63,220 bases of DNA from DATJJW01 sp035491935 (GTDB taxonomy: Bacteria > Pseudomonadota > Alphaproteobacteria > ATCC43930 > CGMCC-115725), in the NCBI GenBank assembly GCA_035491935.1, contig DATJJW010000166.1, positions 1 to 63,220 of the forward strand. The letters run 5' to 3'. Both the position numbers and the translations under genes were made by a program. This document shows positions 25,101-34,646 of the stretch, piece after piece (positions within the stretch are counted from its first letter, which is position 1; each line of letters begins with the position of its first letter). The notes under the pieces are model-generated. The model saw only the letters and a list, made by a program, of their open reading frames with translations. It had not been told where the DNA came from and made no database searches.

Positions 25101-25427
25101 TTATTGTCTCCCTTCATGAGGACGCTCTCATGGAGCCTCGGATTCGGCCGATCCCGCTCAGACCGGCGGTGTATCCAGTCTCTAACGATTGGCGTCGAGA
25201 GCCGGTTCCACGTTCTCGCTGAACGTAAAACGAGAAAAAGCCTGGCTCGAAGCGAGGCGGCACGCGGCCGCCTCCTATCTAACGGGATAGGTGGGAAGCG
25301 ATTGTGGCGGCGAAGCGGCGGTTTTCTGGCGATTTAATGGAAACCGCCGGACCAGGATGACCTTAGGTCGCAAGGCCGACAGTCTTCCTCAAATAATCCA
25401 AATAATCGAGGACTGGGCGCCTCAGAT
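25101..25427. other. Intergenic region, 327 bp
   Basis: This gap lies upstream of the low-complexity secreted protein and downstream of smpB, both on the minus strand. It should hold the promoter of the former and the 3' end of the latter. A 9-bp stem (CGGCGGTTT at 25316-25324 with AAACCGCCG at 25341-25349) is the only structure I see; it has no U tract. A second short inverted repeat, GAGGCGGC/GCCGCCTC, lies near 25254-25274. No gene or known RNA was found. Confidence 0.5.
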
Positions 25428-25892
25428 TTACCGATTGCGCAGGATGCGCGCCTTGTCGCGGTTCCAGTCGCGCTGCTTTTCGGCCTCGCGCTTGTCGGCC
25501 TTCTTCTTGCCCTTGGCCAGGCCCAGCTCGACCTTGGCCTTGCCGCGATCGTTGAAATAGATCGACAGCGGCACAAGGGTGACGCCTTCGCGCTTGATCG
25601 AGCCCAGCAGCTTGTTGATTTCCTTGCGGTTCAACAGCAGCTTGCGCGGCCGCCGCGGCTCGTGGTTGAAGCGCGAGGCGGCCGGGTATTCGGCGATATG
25701 GGCATTGAGCAGGAATATTTCGCCGCCCTGCTCGCGCGCGAAGCTCTCGGCGATGCTGGCATGGCCGGCACGCAGCGACTTCACCTCCGTACCCACCAGC
25801 GCCACACCGGCTTCGACGGATTCCTGGATGAAATACTCGTGGCGCGCACGACGGTTCTGCGCCACGAAGCGATCGGTTTCACGCAAAGCCAT
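25428..25892 (-). CDS. smpB: SsrA-binding protein SmpB
   Basis: 154 residues. SmpB binds tmRNA and brings it to stalled ribosomes. Motifs: RRARHEYFIQESVEAG near 14-29, GTEVKSLRAGHASI near 34-47, HIAEYPAASRFNHEPRRPRKLLL near 65-87, and the basic C-terminal tail ending ARILRNR. The tmRNA gene itself is not in the window. Starts 24 bases after the dapA stop, so the two are probably co-transcribed. Confidence 0.96.
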   Translation of the reverse strand: MALRETDRFVAQNRRARHEYFIQESVEAGVALVGTEVKSLRAGHASIAESFAREQGGEIFLLNAHIAEYPAASRFNHEPRRPRKLLLNRKEINKLLGSIKREGVTLVPLSIYFNDRGKAKVELGLAKGKKKADKREAEKQRDWNRDKARILRNR

Positions 25893-25916
25893 AGGGTGAG
25901 CTCCCTGGCCCCTGCC

Positions 25917-26795
25917 CTAGTTCAACAACCCGGCGGCGCGCATACTGGCGGCAACCCGCGTCTTCGTGGCATCTTCAGGCTCGACCAGCGGGCCACGCAC
26001 GATGCCGGACGACCGGCCGAGCAGCGAGGCGCCGTATTTCACCGGCCCCGGGCTGGTCTCGGCAAACAGCGAATCATGCAGCGGCGCCAGCACCTTGTTG
26101 ATGCGTTCGGCGGTGGCGCGATCGCCTGCAGCCCAAGCCTTGTGCATATCGGCACACAGCCGCGGCGCGATGTTCGAGGTCACCGAGATGCAACCGTGGC
26201 CACCCTGGGCCAGGAACGGCAGCGCGGTGATGTCCTCGCCAGAAAGCTGGACGAAATCCGGCCCGATGGCGACGGCGGTACGCAGCGGCCGGCCGAGATC
26301 GGCCGTCGCGTCCTTGACGCCGGCGATGCGCGGCAGCTCTGCCAGGCGCTTCATGGTGTCGACACTCATATCGATCACCGAGCGGCCGGGGATGTTGTAG
26401 ATGAAGATCGGCAGGTCGCTGGCATCGTGGATCGCCTTGTAGTGACGATACAGCCCTTCCTGGGTCGGCTTGTTGTAATAGGGCGTGACGATCAGCGCGG
26501 CATCCGCCCCGGCCTTCTGCGCATGCTGGGTCAGCGCCACCGCCTCGGCCGTCGAGTTCGAGCCGGTACCGGCCATGACCGGGATGCGCCCCTTGGCGAC
26601 TTCGATGCACAGCTCGATGACCCGGCCATGCTCCTTATGGCTGAGCGTCGGCGATTCGCCGGTCGTGCCGCAAGGAACGACACCGTTCGTGCCCTCGGCG
26701 ATCTGCCAGTCGACCAGTGACTGGAACGCTTTCTCGTCGACGCCATCGGCGGTGAAAGGCGTAATGAGAGCGGTGAAGGAACCCGCGAATGCCAT
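25917..26795 (-). CDS. dapA: 4-Hydroxy-tetrahydrodipicolinate synthase DapA
   Basis: 292 residues from the ATG at 26795. Condenses pyruvate with aspartate semialdehyde in the lysine and diaminopimelate pathway. With this start the catalytic residues fall at Thr44, Thr45, Tyr133 and Lys161, the same numbers as in the E. coli enzyme, which supports the choice over the upstream ATG at 26807. Divergent from the lytic transglycosylase gene. Confidence 0.96.
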   Translation of the reverse strand: MAFAGSFTALITPFTADGVDEKAFQSLVDWQIAEGTNGVVPCGTTGESPTLSHKEHGRVIELCIEVAKGRIPVMAGTGSNSTAEAVALTQHAQKAGADAALIVTPYYNKPTQEGLYRHYKAIHDASDLPIFIYNIPGRSVIDMSVDTMKRLAELPRIAGVKDATADLGRPLRTAVAIGPDFVQLSGEDITALPFLAQGGHGCISVTSNIAPRLCADMHKAWAAGDRATAERINKVLAPLHDSLFAETSPGPVKYGASLLGRSSGIVRGPLVEPEDATKTRVAASMRAAGLLN

Positions 26796-26881
26796 GATAC
26801 GACCCATTTCCGGAGCTGCTCGGGATGCGGCGCCCGATTTCTTGCCAAGCTGGGGACCATAGCGAGGCCGCTTCCTTCCGG

Positions 26882-26906
26882 CAATGGTATTGCCCAATGG
26901 TATTGC
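26882..26906. repeat. Direct repeat in the dapA/slt divergent region
   Basis: CAATGGTATTGC occurs twice, at 26882-26893 and 26895-26906, one base apart. It lies between the two divergent starts and just upstream of the candidate slt promoter, so it could be a regulator site. Confidence 0.6.
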
Positions 26907-26914
26907 TGGAGGGC

Positions 26915-26943
26915 TTGTTGGCGAAATCCGCCCCCGCTAGATT
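26915..26943 (+). promoter_or_regulatory. Candidate sigma-70 promoter of the lytic transglycosylase gene
   Basis: TTGTTG and TAGATT are separated by 17 bases, ending 42 bases before the ATG. Moderate match only. Confidence 0.4.
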
Positions 26944-26985
26944 GCACTACGCGTCCCGAGGGCATGGCGAGCGCGTGGGAGTAGC

Positions 26986-28959
26986 ATGGGTAGAACGTCA
27001 TTTTCTTTTCCCGGCGGCTGGATGGCAGGCCTGGCTCTGGGTATCCTCGTTGGCTTCGGAGCGCAGTCACCAGCGCACGCGGCATGGTCGAGCAGCGATA
27101 TCGCCACCGCGCAGCGCGCGTTTGTCGCTGCCGATGCCGGAAATTGGATCGATGCCGAGGCGGCGGCCCGCGGCGTCGCCGATCCGCTGGTGCTGAAGCT
27201 GATCCGCTGGGAGGAGCTGCAGAAGCCGAACTCTGGTGCCGATTTCAACACGATCCGCAACTTCGTCACCGCCAATCCCGATTGGCCGCATCAGCGCCTG
27301 CTGGTACTGCGCGCCGAAGCGGTGATGGACGGCGTCGACCCGGAAACGCTGCGCCAGTGGTTCAAGGTGCATCCGCCGATCAGCCCGCTCGCCAAGCTGC
27401 GCCTGGCCGATCTCATCGGCGCCACCGATCCGGCCGGCCGGCTGCGGCTGATCCGCGAAGCATGGATCGGTGGCAATTTCTCCGACCGCGACGCCGCGCG
27501 GGTGCTGCAGAACTACGGTTCGGTCCTGACCGTCCAGGACCATGAAAAGCGCATGGACCGCCTGCTCTGGGACGGCCATGTCGACCAGGCGATCTTCATG
27601 CTGAACCTGGTGCCGCCGGATTGGCAGGCGCTGGCACGGGCACGCTATCGCCTGGCTACGTCGGCCAAGGATGCCGAGGCCGCCTATGCGCGGGTGCCGG
27701 CGCATTTGAAGCATAATCCCGGCCTGCTCTTCGATCGCATGCGTTGGTTCATCGGCAAGGGCCGCGACGAAGACGCCGCCGCCATCCTGGAGAGCTCGCC
27801 CGAGGATCTGGGCCGTCCCGAGACCTGGTGGTCTTATCGTCAATCCATGGCACGCCGCCTGGTGAGCGACGGCAACAGCCACCTCGCTTATCGCATCCTG
27901 ACCAATGCCGGCGACCTCAACTCCGCCTCGCAGGCCGATGCCGATTTCACCGCCGGCTGGATTGCGCTGCGCTTCCTGAAGAATCCGTCCGAAGCCTATG
28001 ACCATTTCGTGCATCTGCACGACCAGTCGAGCCGGCCGATCAGCCTGTCGCGTGGTGCCTATTGGGCGGGCCGTGCCGCCGCGGCGATGGGCCGGAGCGC
28101 GCGGGCGCTGCAATGGTACAAGGAAGCGGCCAAGTATCCGACGACCTATTACGGCCAGCTCGCCGCCAGCCAGCCGGGCGTGCTGGCGCCGGTCAAGCCC
28201 GTGCCCGAGCCCCGGCCCAGCGAGGCCGCGCTCGCCGCCTTCATGCACCAGGAACAGGTGCAGGCGATCCTGCTGCTGAACGCGGTCGGCGAGCAAGAGA
28301 CGAGCCGCGCCTTCTTCTTCTCCCTGATGAGCGAGTCGACCGCGCGCGACGATTACATGCTGCTGGCCGATTTTGCCGAATCGATCGGCCGCGCCGATCT
28401 CGGCGTCGCCGTCGCCAAGCAGGCAAGCTACAAGGGCGTCGTGCTGTTGCGCGCCGGATACCCGATCGTGCCCATGCCGCGCAATGCCGGCGCGGAACAG
28501 GCGCTGATGCTGGCGCTCACGCGCCAGGAAAGTGCCTTCGACCAATTTGCCGTGTCGCGCACCGGTGCACGCGGGCTGATGCAGCTCGAACCCGGCACGG
28601 CCAAGCTGATGGCGAAGAATCTGGGCCTGCCCTATTCGCTCGACCGCCTCACCCAGGACCCGACCTACAACGTGACCCTGGGCCAGGCCTATTTCGACAC
28701 GCTGATCGGCACCTTCAACGGCTCCTACGTGCTGGCGATCGCCAGCTACAATGCCGGCCCCGCCCGGGTGCAGCAATGGCTGGCCCAATATGGCGATCCG
28801 CGCTCGCCCAATGTCGATGCCATCGATTGGGTCGAAGAGATACCCTTCGCCGAGACGCGCAACTACGTGCAGCGCGTGCTGGAGAATCTGCAGGTCTACC
28901 GTCTGCGTATCGGCAATCCAGCCCTGGCTTTCTCGCTGCAAACCGATCTGAGGCGCTAG
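26986..28959 (+). CDS. slt: Soluble lytic murein transglycosylase (Slt70-like)
   Basis: 657 residues. Periplasmic enzyme that cleaves peptidoglycan to 1,6-anhydro-muropeptides. Signal peptide at about 1-32 (ending PAHAAWS). A long superhelical alpha domain of about 450 residues follows. The C-terminal SLT domain has the catalytic Glu in LTRQESAFD near 515, then GARGLMQLEPGTA and IASYNAGPARV near 586. Length and order are those of Slt70. It is divergent from dapA, which feeds diaminopimelate to the same polymer. Confidence 0.94.
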   Translation: MGRTSFSFPGGWMAGLALGILVGFGAQSPAHAAWSSSDIATAQRAFVAADAGNWIDAEAAARGVADPLVLKLIRWEELQKPNSGADFNTIRNFVTANPDWPHQRLLVLRAEAVMDGVDPETLRQWFKVHPPISPLAKLRLADLIGATDPAGRLRLIREAWIGGNFSDRDAARVLQNYGSVLTVQDHEKRMDRLLWDGHVDQAIFMLNLVPPDWQALARARYRLATSAKDAEAAYARVPAHLKHNPGLLFDRMRWFIGKGRDEDAAAILESSPEDLGRPETWWSYRQSMARRLVSDGNSHLAYRILTNAGDLNSASQADADFTAGWIALRFLKNPSEAYDHFVHLHDQSSRPISLSRGAYWAGRAAAAMGRSARALQWYKEAAKYPTTYYGQLAASQPGVLAPVKPVPEPRPSEAALAAFMHQEQVQAILLLNAVGEQETSRAFFFSLMSESTARDDYMLLADFAESIGRADLGVAVAKQASYKGVVLLRAGYPIVPMPRNAGAEQALMLALTRQESAFDQFAVSRTGARGLMQLEPGTAKLMAKNLGLPYSLDRLTQDPTYNVTLGQAYFDTLIGTFNGSYVLAIASYNAGPARVQQWLAQYGDPRSPNVDAIDWVEEIPFAETRNYVQRVLENLQVYRLRIGNPALAFSLQTDLRR

Positions 28960-28966
28960 AGACCCC

Positions 28967-29959
28967 ATGACGGCCCCGCTCCCGCCCACCGCCGATGACG
29001 TCCGCGCCGCCGCGGCACGCCTGGCCGGTCATGCGCTGCTCACCCCCCTGCTCGAGGCTTCGGCGCTCAGCGAGAAACTGGGGCTGCGCGTCCTGCTGAA
29101 GCCCGAAACGCTGCAGCGTACCGGCTCGTTCAAGTTCCGCGGCGCCTTCAACCGGTTGGCGGCGCTGACGCCGGAGGAGCGCAAGCACGGCGTCGTCGCC
29201 TTCTCTTCCGGCAACCATGCTCAAGGGGTGGCAGCCGCCGCCAAGCATTTCGGCATGGCTGCCGCCATCGTCATGCCGGACGACGCACCGGCGATCAAAC
29301 GGGCCAATACCGCCGCCTATGGCGCGGAACTCGTGCTTTACGATCGGCTCAAGGGCGACCGCGAGGCGATCGCCAGAACGTTGGCCGAGGAGCGCGGTGC
29401 CACGCTGGTGCCGTCCTATGATGATCCCTTCATCATGGCGGGTCAGGGCACGGTCGGGCTGGAGATCGCGCACCAATGTGCGACGCTGGGCATCAGCCCC
29501 GGCGCCGTCGTCGTGCCGATCAGCGGCGGCGGGCTGATCTCCGGCATCGCGCTGGCGCTAGGCACGGAAAGCCCGGCCACGTCCATCTGGGGCGCCGAGC
29601 CCCGGGGCTTCGACGACCATGCCCGCTCGCTGGCGGCGGGCCGCATCGTGCCCCACGACCATGATGCCACGACACTGTGCGACGCGCTGATGGCGGCCAA
29701 GCCGGGCAATCTGACCTTCGCCGTCAACAAGGAGCGCCTGTCCGGCGCGGCCGTGGTCGACGACGACGAGGTGCGCCAGGCCATGGCCTATGCCTTCAAC
29801 AAATTGAAGCTGGTGGTCGAACCCGGCGGCTCGGTCGGTCTAGCCGCATTGCTGGCCGGCAAGCTGCCGAAGAACCTCTCCAGCATCGTCGTCGTGCTGT
29901 CCGGCGGCAATGTCGATCCGGAGACCTTCATGGCGGTTCTCGCGGCTGCCGACAGGTAA
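28967..29959 (+). CDS. Threonine ammonia-lyase (PLP-dependent, catabolic type)
   Basis: 330 residues. Fold type II PLP enzyme converting threonine to 2-oxobutyrate. The PLP lysine is in GSFKFRGAFNR near residue 52, with SSGNHAQGVAAAA near 80 and the glycine-rich phosphate loop SGGGLISGIA near 183. There is no C-terminal regulatory ACT domain, so it is the short catabolic (TdcB) or serine-racemase-like form rather than full-length IlvA. Starts seven bases after slt. Confidence 0.9.
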   Translation: MTAPLPPTADDVRAAAARLAGHALLTPLLEASALSEKLGLRVLLKPETLQRTGSFKFRGAFNRLAALTPEERKHGVVAFSSGNHAQGVAAAAKHFGMAAAIVMPDDAPAIKRANTAAYGAELVLYDRLKGDREAIARTLAEERGATLVPSYDDPFIMAGQGTVGLEIAHQCATLGISPGAVVVPISGGGLISGIALALGTESPATSIWGAEPRGFDDHARSLAAGRIVPHDHDATTLCDALMAAKPGNLTFAVNKERLSGAAVVDDDEVRQAMAYAFNKLKLVVEPGGSVGLAALLAGKLPKNLSSIVVVLSGGNVDPETFMAVLAAADR

Positions 29960-30525
29960 TGGACCGTTCCTTACAGCTGATCTTCGACACCACGGTACAA
30001 GGCAGTCATAGCGATTCATGGGTCATCGCCGTGATGGCCCTGGTGTCACTGATCCCTTTGATTTTTTGCATCATCGCCGTGGTCATGCGAATGCGACGCG
30101 CGCGACACCCTGCCGGTCCACGACTGGATGGCATGCCGGAGACCAGCCTGCGCGGCTTCGTGCTGATCATCGCCATCACGCTGATCATCGGCATCGCCTT
30201 TGCGACGACGATGTATTCCGGCGCCCGTGTGGCCTATGACGTCCATCGGCATATCCGCGACAAGGACTATGCCCTCCGTGACGGCACTGTCGCGGGCTAT
30301 GTGCTGGTCGGCATCCAACAAGGCTATGCGACGGACAGGCTGACACTGGAGGGTGGCATCAGCTTTGAGCTTTCCTGCAGCTCCGCCGGACTCCACCGCA
30401 GGAGCGGGCTGGGCTACTGCCTGCCGCTTCATCCGGGAGAGCACGTTAAAATTGCCTATATCCCGAGAATGGACGGCAAGCCCGAGCCCATGTCGGAACC
30501 GTTGCTGATCTGGAAATTGCCCTGA
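29959..30525 (+). CDS. Inner-membrane protein of unknown function
   Basis: 188 residues. The ATG shares a base with the preceding stop (TAATG). Two hydrophobic segments lie near residues 22-43 and 67-86, separated by a basic loop (RMRRARHPAG); the remaining 100 residues are predicted to be outside the membrane and contain two Cys (ELSCSS and GYCLPL), which could form a periplasmic disulfide. No family recognised. Confidence 0.75.
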   Translation: MDRSLQLIFDTTVQGSHSDSWVIAVMALVSLIPLIFCIIAVVMRMRRARHPAGPRLDGMPETSLRGFVLIIAITLIIGIAFATTMYSGARVAYDVHRHIRDKDYALRDGTVAGYVLVGIQQGYATDRLTLEGGISFELSCSSAGLHRRSGLGYCLPLHPGEHVKIAYIPRMDGKPEPMSEPLLIWKLP

Positions 30526-30546
30526 GGGCGCCCGAGCCTCAGTCGC

Positions 30547-31731
30547 TCAGTCGCGGCCGGCTGGTTCCGTTTCCTTGACGAAGACGATTGACTTGCCCGC
30601 ATCGACGAATTTCATCGGGTCGACCGGCTCGCCATTCACGTCGACCTCGTAATGCACATGCGGGCCGGTGCTGCGGCCGGTCGAGCCGAGCAAGCCGATG
30701 ACCTTGTGGCCGCTGATGTGCTGTCCGACGTTGACCTTGACCTTATAGAGGTGGCCATAGCGGGTGTGCACGCCATGGCCATGGTCGATCTCGACCATGT
30801 TGCCATAGCCGCCGTACCAGCCGGCATGGACGACGACGCCGGGACCGGTAGCGTAGACTGGCGTGCGATAGGCGCCCATCAGGTCGATGCCCGGATGGAA
30901 CGACCGCTCACCATTGATCGGATCGATGCGAGCACCAAAGGGGCTGGAGATCTTGATCGTGCCGAGCGGAATGGACAGCGGCATCGAGCGAAGCATCTTC
31001 GTTACCGCCGGCGACAGCTTGACCGCCTTGTTCGGTGCCAGGGCCACGAACGGACCGCCCTCATCCGCCTGCGGCTTCATGCCGAGCTGACGCAGCAGCG
31101 CGCCGATACGCAGCGTGCTGGCCTTGCCGGGCTTGGCTACCGCCTGCTCGACCATCACCTTCTTGGGCTCGGCTTTCTTGGCTTCGGCCTTCTTGGCGTC
31201 GGAATCCTTGGCCTCGGATTGGACCGCTGCCTTCGGCGGTTCCGCTTCCGCGACCTTGGCCGCAGCATCATGCTGCTTCTTGTCCAGACTGGCGTGCAGT
31301 TGGGTATTCTGCTGAGTCACGTCATGCAGCTTCGCCTGAAGCTGGGCGATCTGGGCCTCGAGCTGGGCGTTTTGCGCAACCTTCTCGTCATCACCCGGCG
31401 ATTCGGTCAGGCGGTGCAGCGTGGCCTGGCTTTTATCGTAGGCGGATTGCAAGTTGGCGAGCTGCCCATGCAGCTCGGTCAGCATGCCATCGGCCCCATG
31501 ATGGACGCGCAGGACCAAAAGCGAGGACGCGAGCAGCGTAACGCCGCCCAGCGCACCCACTGCGCTCAAGCAACGGAGCTGCAGCTTGCGGCTTAGATTT
31601 AGCTTGAGGAAGTCTTCGCCGTCCTGGATGTAGATTTCGCGATCCCGGAACAGTCCCCACGCCGCCGTGACACGCGCCTTGGCAGCAGCCACGGCGTTCG
31701 TCACAACTGCCTTACTGAAAGATGCGGCCAT
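30547..31731 (-). CDS. M23-family (LytM) peptidase with coiled coil
   Basis: 394 residues. Type II membrane protein: short cytoplasmic part, membrane segment near 55-75, a coiled coil at about 80-150, then a Lys/Ala/Glu-rich linker near 160-200. The C-terminal LytM domain has the zinc ligands of HPGIDL near 279 and HVHYEV near 359, with GRSTGPH before the latter, so it should be an active endopeptidase on peptidoglycan crosslinks. It is convergent with the membrane-protein gene and divergent from motA. Confidence 0.9.
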   Translation of the reverse strand: MAASFSKAVVTNAVAAAKARVTAAWGLFRDREIYIQDGEDFLKLNLSRKLQLRCLSAVGALGGVTLLASSLLVLRVHHGADGMLTELHGQLANLQSAYDKSQATLHRLTESPGDDEKVAQNAQLEAQIAQLQAKLHDVTQQNTQLHASLDKKQHDAAAKVAEAEPPKAAVQSEAKDSDAKKAEAKKAEPKKVMVEQAVAKPGKASTLRIGALLRQLGMKPQADEGGPFVALAPNKAVKLSPAVTKMLRSMPLSIPLGTIKISSPFGARIDPINGERSFHPGIDLMGAYRTPVYATGPGVVVHAGWYGGYGNMVEIDHGHGVHTRYGHLYKVKVNVGQHISGHKVIGLLGSTGRSTGPHVHYEVDVNGEPVDPMKFVDAGKSIVFVKETEPAGRD

Positions 31732-31979
31732 TCCGAGTATACGTCCTCTTAAAGCCTACCGACCAATTTTCGCCACAATCTCAAAGCTCTGTCCCCCCGG
31801 ACGAGCCGAGACCGTAGCTATTGTGACAGCACGAGGCAACCTGAATCCGTTTCGAATCGCCTCGTATTCCCGCGGCGGCAGATTTCCGGCTTATCGGTTA
31901 ATATCCTCATAACCATCACGGGCCTATCTTGGCGCCGATAACGGCGTTGGCCGGCCACGGTGAAGAGGACCCGTTTGCG

Positions 31980-32846
31980 ATGTTTCTGTTGATCGGCCTG
32001 GGCGTGGTCTGTGTCAGCATCGTCGGGGGCTATGTGCTGAACGGCGGGCACCTGATCATCCTGTTCCAGCCCTTCGAATTCATGATCATCGGCGGTGCGG
32101 CCGTCGGCGCCTATGTCGTGGCGACGCCCGCCCCCGTGCTGAAGGGCATGCTGGCCTATCTGCCCAAGGCATTCAAAGGCTCGCGATACAACAAACAGAG
32201 CTTCGTCGACCTGCTGGTGCTGCTCAACGTCATCTTCAAGCTGGCCAAGAGCAAGGGCGCCATGGCGCTCGAAGTGCATATCGAAAACCCGGACGAGAGC
32301 CCCCTCTTCCAGCAATTTCCGAAGTTCATGCACGACCACCACGCCATGAACTTCTTCTGCGATTTCTTCCGCATGCTGATCATGGGCGCGGACAATCCGC
32401 ATGAGATGGAAGCGTTGATGGATGCGCGCATCGAGCTGCACCATCACGAGGATCTGGAAATCGCCGATTCGCTGCGCAACGCCTCGGAAGGCTTGCCGGC
32501 GCTGGGCATCGTCGCCGCCGTGCTCGGCGTTATCCACACCATGGGCTCGATCACCGAGCCGCCGGAAGTGCTGGGTCACCTGATCGCCGGCTCGCTGGTC
32601 GGTACCTTCCTGGGCGTGCTCCTGTCCTATTGCTTCGTCGGCCCGGTGGCGTCATCGCTGAAGGCGGTCGCCGATGACGAGGTGCGCTACCTCATCTGCA
32701 TCAAGGGCGGCATCATCGCCTATATGCAGGGCTATGCGCCGATCATGGCGGTGGAAAGTGCGCGCATGATGCTGAAGGCGCACACCCAGCCCAGCTTCGC
32801 CGATGTCGAACAGGCGCTGGAAGCGGCCCCCAGCGGCGGCGCATAG
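31980..32846 (+). CDS. motA: Flagellar motor stator protein MotA
   Basis: 288 residues from the ATG at 31980, matching the usual MotA start; a TTG at 31929 is a longer alternative. Four membrane segments are visible (near 2-22, 34-54, 170-190, 200-222). The cytoplasmic loop has the charged residues expected for contact with FliG, and GLPALGIVAAVLGVIHTMG with the Pro-containing third segment is typical. MotB, its partner in the proton channel, is not adjacent: the next gene is on the opposite strand and unrelated. Confidence 0.92.
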   Translation: MFLLIGLGVVCVSIVGGYVLNGGHLIILFQPFEFMIIGGAAVGAYVVATPAPVLKGMLAYLPKAFKGSRYNKQSFVDLLVLLNVIFKLAKSKGAMALEVHIENPDESPLFQQFPKFMHDHHAMNFFCDFFRMLIMGADNPHEMEALMDARIELHHHEDLEIADSLRNASEGLPALGIVAAVLGVIHTMGSITEPPEVLGHLIAGSLVGTFLGVLLSYCFVGPVASSLKAVADDEVRYLICIKGGIIAYMQGYAPIMAVESARMMLKAHTQPSFADVEQALEAAPSGGA

Positions 32847-32872
32847 AACCGGCGGCGGCGCGTAAAACGACG

Positions 32873-32898
32873 AAGGGCGCCTGGATCCAGGCGCCCTT
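32873..32898. terminator. Bidirectional terminator between motA and manC
   Basis: GGGCGCCTGGATCCAGGCGCCC is a perfect palindrome flanked by AA and TTTT, between the convergent motA and manC genes. T runs are on the plus strand (CCCTTTT) and the palindrome serves both directions. Confidence 0.85.
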
Positions 32899-32931
32899 TT
32901 CAGATTCTCCGAATGCGGCCTACGGCCAGGC

Positions 32932-34383
32932 TCACGCCCGGCCGTAATTGTCCTGGAAGCGCACGATATCGTCCTCGCCGAGATAGGAGCCCGACTGCAC
33001 CTCGACCAGATGCAGCGGGATGCGCCCCGGGTTATAGAGCCGGTGCTTCACACCCAGCGGGATGTAGGTCGACTGGTTCTCGCTGAGCAGAACCTCCTCC
33101 TCCCCACGGGTAACGACTGCCGTTCCCTGGACCACCACCCAATGCTCCGCCCGGTGATGGTGGAGCTGCAGCGACAGCTGGGCGCCAGGCTTGACGGTGA
33201 TGTGCTTCACCTGCACCCGGTGGCCGACATGGAGCGATTCGTAGGTGCCCCAGGGGCGATGCACCACCGCCTGGTGCTCCAGCTCCGGCCGCTTTTGCTG
33301 CTTCAGCCTGTCGACCAGCTTCTTGAGGTCCTGGGCGCGGGATTTGGGCGCCACCATGACCGCGTCGGTGGTCGCGACGACGATGATCTCGTCGAGCCCC
33401 AGAGCGGCAACCAGCCCGTCTTCGGAGCGGAGATAAGAATTGCGGCAATCGACGCTGACGATATCGCCGAGCTCGACATTGCCATCGCCAGTCTGCTGCT
33501 GGGTCGCCCACAGTGCATCCCAGGCGCCGAGGTCGCTCCAACCCATGTCGACCGGCACCACCGCCGCGTCCTTGGTCTTCTCCATCACCGCATAGTCGAT
33601 CGACTGGTTGGTCGCCTTGGCGAAGGCATCGCCATCCAGGCGCACAAAGTCGAGATCGGTCGCGGCCTGGTCGAAGGCCGCCTTCACCGCAGCGAAGCCC
33701 TCGGGGTCGTGGATCTCATATTCCTTGAGGTAGCGGCTGGCCGAGAACAGGAAGATGCCGCTGTTCCAGGTATATTCGCCGGACGCCAGATAGGTTTCGG
33801 CGCGCGCCTTGTCGGGCTTCTCGACGAAGCTCGCCACCTCGAACACGCCCTCGGCACCATTGCCGGTAAAGGCCGTACCCTTGCGGATGTAGCCATAGCC
33901 GGTCTCCGGCCGATCCGCCTTGATGCCGAAGGTGATGAGCTTGCCCGCGAGCGCCGCCTTGGTACCCTGGGCCACTGCCGCGCGGAAGCCCGGCACATTG
34001 CCGATCACGTGATCGGACGGCAGCAGCAGGATCAGGCCGTCCCCATCCTGCTTCGATACCCAGAAGGAAGCGGCGGCGGCGGCCGGCGCGGTGTTGCGCG
34101 CCTCCGGCTCCAGCATGATCGCGGCCGGCTGTATGCCGATCTGACGCAGCTGCTCGGCGATGATGAAGCGATGCGCGTCGTTGGCGAGCAACAGGGGCGG
34201 GCTGAAATTGGCCGCATCCGACGTGCGCTTCACCGTCTCCTGCAACAAGCTCAGCTCGGACAACAGGGGCAAGAGCTGCTTCGGATAGGCGGAGCGGGAC
34301 ATCGGCCAGAGCCGCGTGCCAGAACCGCCAGACAGGATGACCGGATGGATCATGGTAGTGGCAGTTTTGATGTCTTCAGGCAT
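32932..34383 (-). CDS. manC: Mannose-1-phosphate guanylyltransferase / mannose-6-phosphate isomerase
   Basis: 483 residues from the ATG at 34383. Makes GDP-mannose for polysaccharides. N-terminal nucleotidyltransferase signature GGSGTRLWPMSR near residue 17-28 and FVEKPDKARAETYL near 175-190. C-terminal cupin isomerase part: RPWGTYESLHVGHRVQVK near 365 and LHHHRAEHWVVV near 395. Two-domain layout and length match ManC/AlgA/CpsB. The upstream frame extends to 34632, but a Shine-Dalgarno-like GGAAGAG and domain start support 34383. Single gene, convergent with motA. Confidence 0.93.
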   Translation of the reverse strand: MPEDIKTATTMIHPVILSGGSGTRLWPMSRSAYPKQLLPLLSELSLLQETVKRTSDAANFSPPLLLANDAHRFIIAEQLRQIGIQPAAIMLEPEARNTAPAAAAASFWVSKQDGDGLILLLPSDHVIGNVPGFRAAVAQGTKAALAGKLITFGIKADRPETGYGYIRKGTAFTGNGAEGVFEVASFVEKPDKARAETYLASGEYTWNSGIFLFSASRYLKEYEIHDPEGFAAVKAAFDQAATDLDFVRLDGDAFAKATNQSIDYAVMEKTKDAAVVPVDMGWSDLGAWDALWATQQQTGDGNVELGDIVSVDCRNSYLRSEDGLVAALGLDEIIVVATTDAVMVAPKSRAQDLKKLVDRLKQQKRPELEHQAVVHRPWGTYESLHVGHRVQVKHITVKPGAQLSLQLHHHRAEHWVVVQGTAVVTRGEEEVLLSENQSTYIPLGVKHRLYNPGRIPLHLVEVQSGSYLGEDDIVRFQDNYGRA

Positions 34384-34646
34384 GGGATCCAATTCTCTTC
34401 CGGTTGGGCTCGCTCTCGGCTTCAATATCTGGTGCTTGCCGCCGGGCGGCAAGGGCAAGGACCTCAGCTCGGTCGTTTTTTCACTTTTGGGCAATAATTG
34501 CCGGGTCTCGCGGCTCCCCAGGCGCAAAATCAATAAGGTGATACCGCAAACCTTCGGATTTGACCGGCATAAAAACTGCTTGGCCCAATCTGTCTCGGGC
34601 CGAGCGCCCGGTTTTGCCGATATGTTTGCCAAGGAGGGCCTGTCCC

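Noticed and set aside
25101..25427. tmRNA gene near smpB
   Set aside because: No alanine-tRNA-like ends or tag-peptide frame found in the flanks of smpB.
27067..28989. Open frame of 640 codons antisense to slt
   Set aside because: Shadow of the lytic transglycosylase; product rich in Arg, Gly, His and Gln with no family features.
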